Source: Lentisphaerae bacterium RIFOXYC12_FULL_60_16
GTDB lineage: Bacteria; Verrucomicrobiota; Kiritimatiellia; UBA8416; YA12-FULL-60-10
NCBI GenBank assembly: GCA_001803315.1
Contig: MHBQ01000108.1
Location: 1 to 40,764, forward strand
DNA length: 40,764 nt
Direction: 5' to 3'
The notes beneath the pieces are model-generated. The model was not told the origin of the DNA and did not search any database. It saw only the letters and a list, made by a program, of their open reading frames with translations. The stretch's first letter is position 1, and each line of letters opens with the position of its first letter. Both the position numbers and the translations under genes were made by a program. Below, in pieces: positions 39,022 to 40,764 of this stretch.

Positions 39022-39600
39022 ATGCCGGACCTTTCCTCCATATACCGGACCGAGAACGGCGTTGTGCTGATCGAGCTGAAATTGCGGAAGATCCACCAGT
39101 TGTTCAACACACTGGACCCGTCACCGTTCCTGGAAAAGGACATGGATCCCGAGGCGGAGGAATACATCGTGGATGCCATGCTCGACATTGGCCCCGGAAA
39201 ACCTGTGAAACTTTTGATTTATCTGCCCGATCCGGATGACGAGGAGGAGAATGCCGACACGCTGGCTGCAGCTATCCGGCATTATTTCGCCTATCGTCAC
39301 AAGGCGGCCCGCCAGGACCTGTCCCAGCTGTTCCAGCAGGGGCGTTGGAGCCTGGTGACGGGGTTGTTGTTCCTGGTTGCCTGTACCGTTGGCCGGGCGG
39401 CGATGGTGTGGTTGTCCGTTTCACCGCTGGTTCTGCCGGTGGTTGAGGAGGGTTTGCTGATCATGGGGTGGGTGGCCATGTGGAGGCCTTTGCAAGTGTT
39501 CTTGTATGACTGGTGGCCGATCCGGCGTCGCATCAAGATCATGCGGCAGTTGAGCGGGATTACCGTTGAGATACGATCCTCCGAGACCATGGAAGTGTAG
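39022..39600 (+). CDS. Small two-helix membrane protein, conserved hypothetical
   Basis: The 192-aa protein has a soluble N-terminal domain, with IELKLRKIHQLFNTLDPSPF, then EEYIVDAMLDIGPGKPVKLL. It ends in two membrane segments (about 108-130, SLVTGLLFLVACTVGRAAM, and 134-165, LVLPVVEEGLLIMGWVAMW). I recognise no function. The ATG at 39022 is used; a GTG at 39013 would overlap the end of cobO. Co-transcription with cobO and the next gene is likely. Confidence 0.7.
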   Translation: MPDLSSIYRTENGVVLIELKLRKIHQLFNTLDPSPFLEKDMDPEAEEYIVDAMLDIGPGKPVKLLIYLPDPDDEEENADTLAAAIRHYFAYRHKAARQDLSQLFQQGRWSLVTGLLFLVACTVGRAAMVWLSVSPLVLPVVEEGLLIMGWVAMWRPLQVFLYDWWPIRRRIKIMRQLSGITVEIRSSETMEV

Positions 39601-39621
39601 TAAGTAGGAGCGGGAAACAGC

Positions 39622-40719
39622 ATGAAAAAACGTACCGTAGTTGTCGAACGACCCCGCGTGTTTTTGGTCCCCTTGCCGGAGCAGGCCGATGTGCAGGGCC
39701 TGATCGGGGCGGTGGAACAGTTGTGGGTTGCCATGAAGCTTAAAGCCATGATCCCCAAGGGGGGACTGGTGGCCATCAAGCAGCACTTCGGGGAACGTGG
39801 CGGAGCCAATGTGGTGCCGGCGCCGGTCACGCGCGCCGTGGGCGAGCAGGTGAAGGCGGCGGGCGGCAAGCCGTTTGCCACGGATTCAAATACGCTCTAC
39901 AATGGCCGTCGGGCCAATGCGGTTGACCATCTTGAACAGTCGCGCGAACATGGTTTTTCCCATGAGACGCTGGGGTTCCCCGTCATTATTGCCGATGGGC
40001 TCAAGGGCGAGGCGCAGGTCACCATCCCGATGAAGGAGGGGAACCTTAAGCATGTGTTTCTGGCCGGTGCGGGATACATGGCTGATGCGGTGGTGGTGCT
40101 GACGCACGTGACCGGACACCTGGTGGCCTGCATGGGGGCGAGCATCAAGAATGTGGCCATGGGGATGGCGGGCCGGGCCGGCAAACTGCAACAGCATCAT
40201 TCCGCGGAACCGATTTTTTCGAAATCGAAGTGTACCGCCTGCGGCCGGTGTGCCCGGCATTGTCCCACGGCTGCCATCACGGTGGAAAAATATGCGACGC
40301 TGGATGTGAAGCGGTGCATCGGGTGCGGGGAATGCTATGCGTTTTGTCCGCATGGCGCTGTGAGCTTCGAATGGAGCGAGACCAGCGAGGCGTTGCAGAA
40401 GAAGATGGCCGAGTATTGCCTCGCGTTCCACCGGGAGAAGCAGGGACGGGTGGTCTATATCAACTTCATCACCCGGATCACCAAAAACTGCGATTGCCTT
40501 GGCAAGGAGGAACCGGCGTTGCCGGATCTGGGCGTGGTGGCATCTTTCGATCCGGTTGCCGCGGATACCGCCGTGGTGGATTTGCTGACGGCGCGGCACG
40601 GGCACGATGTGTTCAAGGAATTCTGGCCGCAGTACGATGCCCGGATCCAGCTGGAGCACGGGGAACGGATCGGGCTGGGTTCCATGCAGTACGACCTGGT
40701 AACGGTGGGCAAGGGATGA
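39622..40719 (+). CDS. DUF362 protein with two [4Fe-4S] ferredoxin motifs
   Basis: The 365-aa protein has an N-terminal DUF362 domain (KQHFGERGGANVVPAPVTRAV, DSNTLYNGRRANA, LTHVTGHLVACMGASIKN). A bacterial ferredoxin insert carries two full motifs: Cys204, 207, 210, 214 (CTACGRCARHCP) and Cys232, 235, 238, 242 (CIGCGECYAFCP). A C-terminal domain then closes the DUF362 fold. It is probably a cytoplasmic iron-sulfur redox protein; the family's exact reaction is not settled. It ends 45 bases before the window edge and follows the membrane-protein gene by 21 bases. Confidence 0.9.
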   Translation: MKKRTVVVERPRVFLVPLPEQADVQGLIGAVEQLWVAMKLKAMIPKGGLVAIKQHFGERGGANVVPAPVTRAVGEQVKAAGGKPFATDSNTLYNGRRANAVDHLEQSREHGFSHETLGFPVIIADGLKGEAQVTIPMKEGNLKHVFLAGAGYMADAVVVLTHVTGHLVACMGASIKNVAMGMAGRAGKLQQHHSAEPIFSKSKCTACGRCARHCPTAAITVEKYATLDVKRCIGCGECYAFCPHGAVSFEWSETSEALQKKMAEYCLAFHREKQGRVVYINFITRITKNCDCLGKEEPALPDLGVVASFDPVAADTAVVDLLTARHGHDVFKEFWPQYDARIQLEHGERIGLGSMQYDLVTVGKG

Positions 40720-40743
40720 TGGCGGTTGCGTGAGAAGTGCAAA

Positions 40744-40764
40744 TAACTGGAGCCGGCCCGACCC
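40744..40764. repeat. GC-rich intergenic repeat cut by the window edge
   Basis: AACTGGAGCCGGCCCGACCC at the right edge matches, in reverse complement, the copy near 30000-30020. It continues beyond the window, so its length is unknown. Confidence 0.6.

Noticed and set aside
1-40764. tRNA, rRNA or CRISPR array
   Set aside because: I found no cloverleaf, rRNA sequence or evenly spaced repeat array. A dedicated scan could still find a tRNA in a gap I read quickly.

Overview
This window looks like part of a high-GC chromosome from a Gram-negative, mainly anaerobic, glycan-degrading bacterium. The best guess is the PVC group, possibly Kiritimatiellota or a related Verrucomicrobia-like lineage. 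The evidence is the combination of a sodium-pumping NADH dehydrogenase (nqr), a superoxide reductase-like protein and rubredoxin, two glycyl radical enzymes, a sulfatase, a heparinase II/III-type protein and many Gfo/Idh, TIM-barrel and URO-D type sugar-utilisation genes. The taxonomic placement is inference; no rRNA or tRNA gene was seen.

Layout. 1-6.6 kb: the end of a metal-efflux-type permease, a desulfoferrodoxin-like protein, then on the minus strand the operon nqrB-C-D-E-F plus a conserved 152-aa protein. nqrA is absent. A rubredoxin and a TIGR02757/DUF2400 protein follow on the plus strand. 6.7-9.4 kb: a tightly overlapping minus-strand operon of histidine phosphatase, GcvT-like protein and Gfo/Idh oxidoreductase. 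9.5-13.9 kb: a heparinase II/III-like protein and glycyl radical enzyme 1. 14.0-15.5 kb: an exported protein with a Glu-Lys-Pro tail and an outer-membrane barrel-like protein, with a perfect terminator-like hairpin inside the second gene's signal-peptide codons.

15.5-19.3 kb is an accessory stretch. Three unrecognised genes lie between two copies of a roughly 90-bp repeat. They are followed by a decayed rhuM gene and another small hypothetical. 19.4-24.5 kb holds glycyl radical enzyme 2, which starts only 3 bp after a 957-aa protein combining a RelE/ParE-like N-terminus, a superfamily 1 helicase core and an ankyrin-like segment. That protein is the strongest candidate for something undescribed, perhaps a defence or RNA/DNA-surveillance protein. 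24.7-28.0 kb encodes a large alpha/alpha-toroid glycosidase-like protein, followed by a Phd/PIN toxin-antitoxin pair.

29-32.3 kb holds a sugar isomerase-like TIM barrel, an MDR dehydrogenase and a secreted protein. 32.5-38.3 kb is a plus-strand operon of a membrane-anchored 884-aa protein, a URO-D-like protein, a metal-binding cupin and a sulfatase. The window ends with a cob(I)alamin adenosyltransferase, a small membrane protein and a DUF362/ferredoxin protein.

The heparinase-like, toroid-glycosidase and sulfatase proteins all lack visible signal peptides. This suggests that sulfated or acidic oligosaccharides are imported and dismantled in the cytoplasm, then passed to isomerases, dehydrogenases and perhaps the radical enzymes. 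GC-rich repeats built around GGAGCCGG and GCGACCCCG occur in several intergenic gaps and at the right edge.
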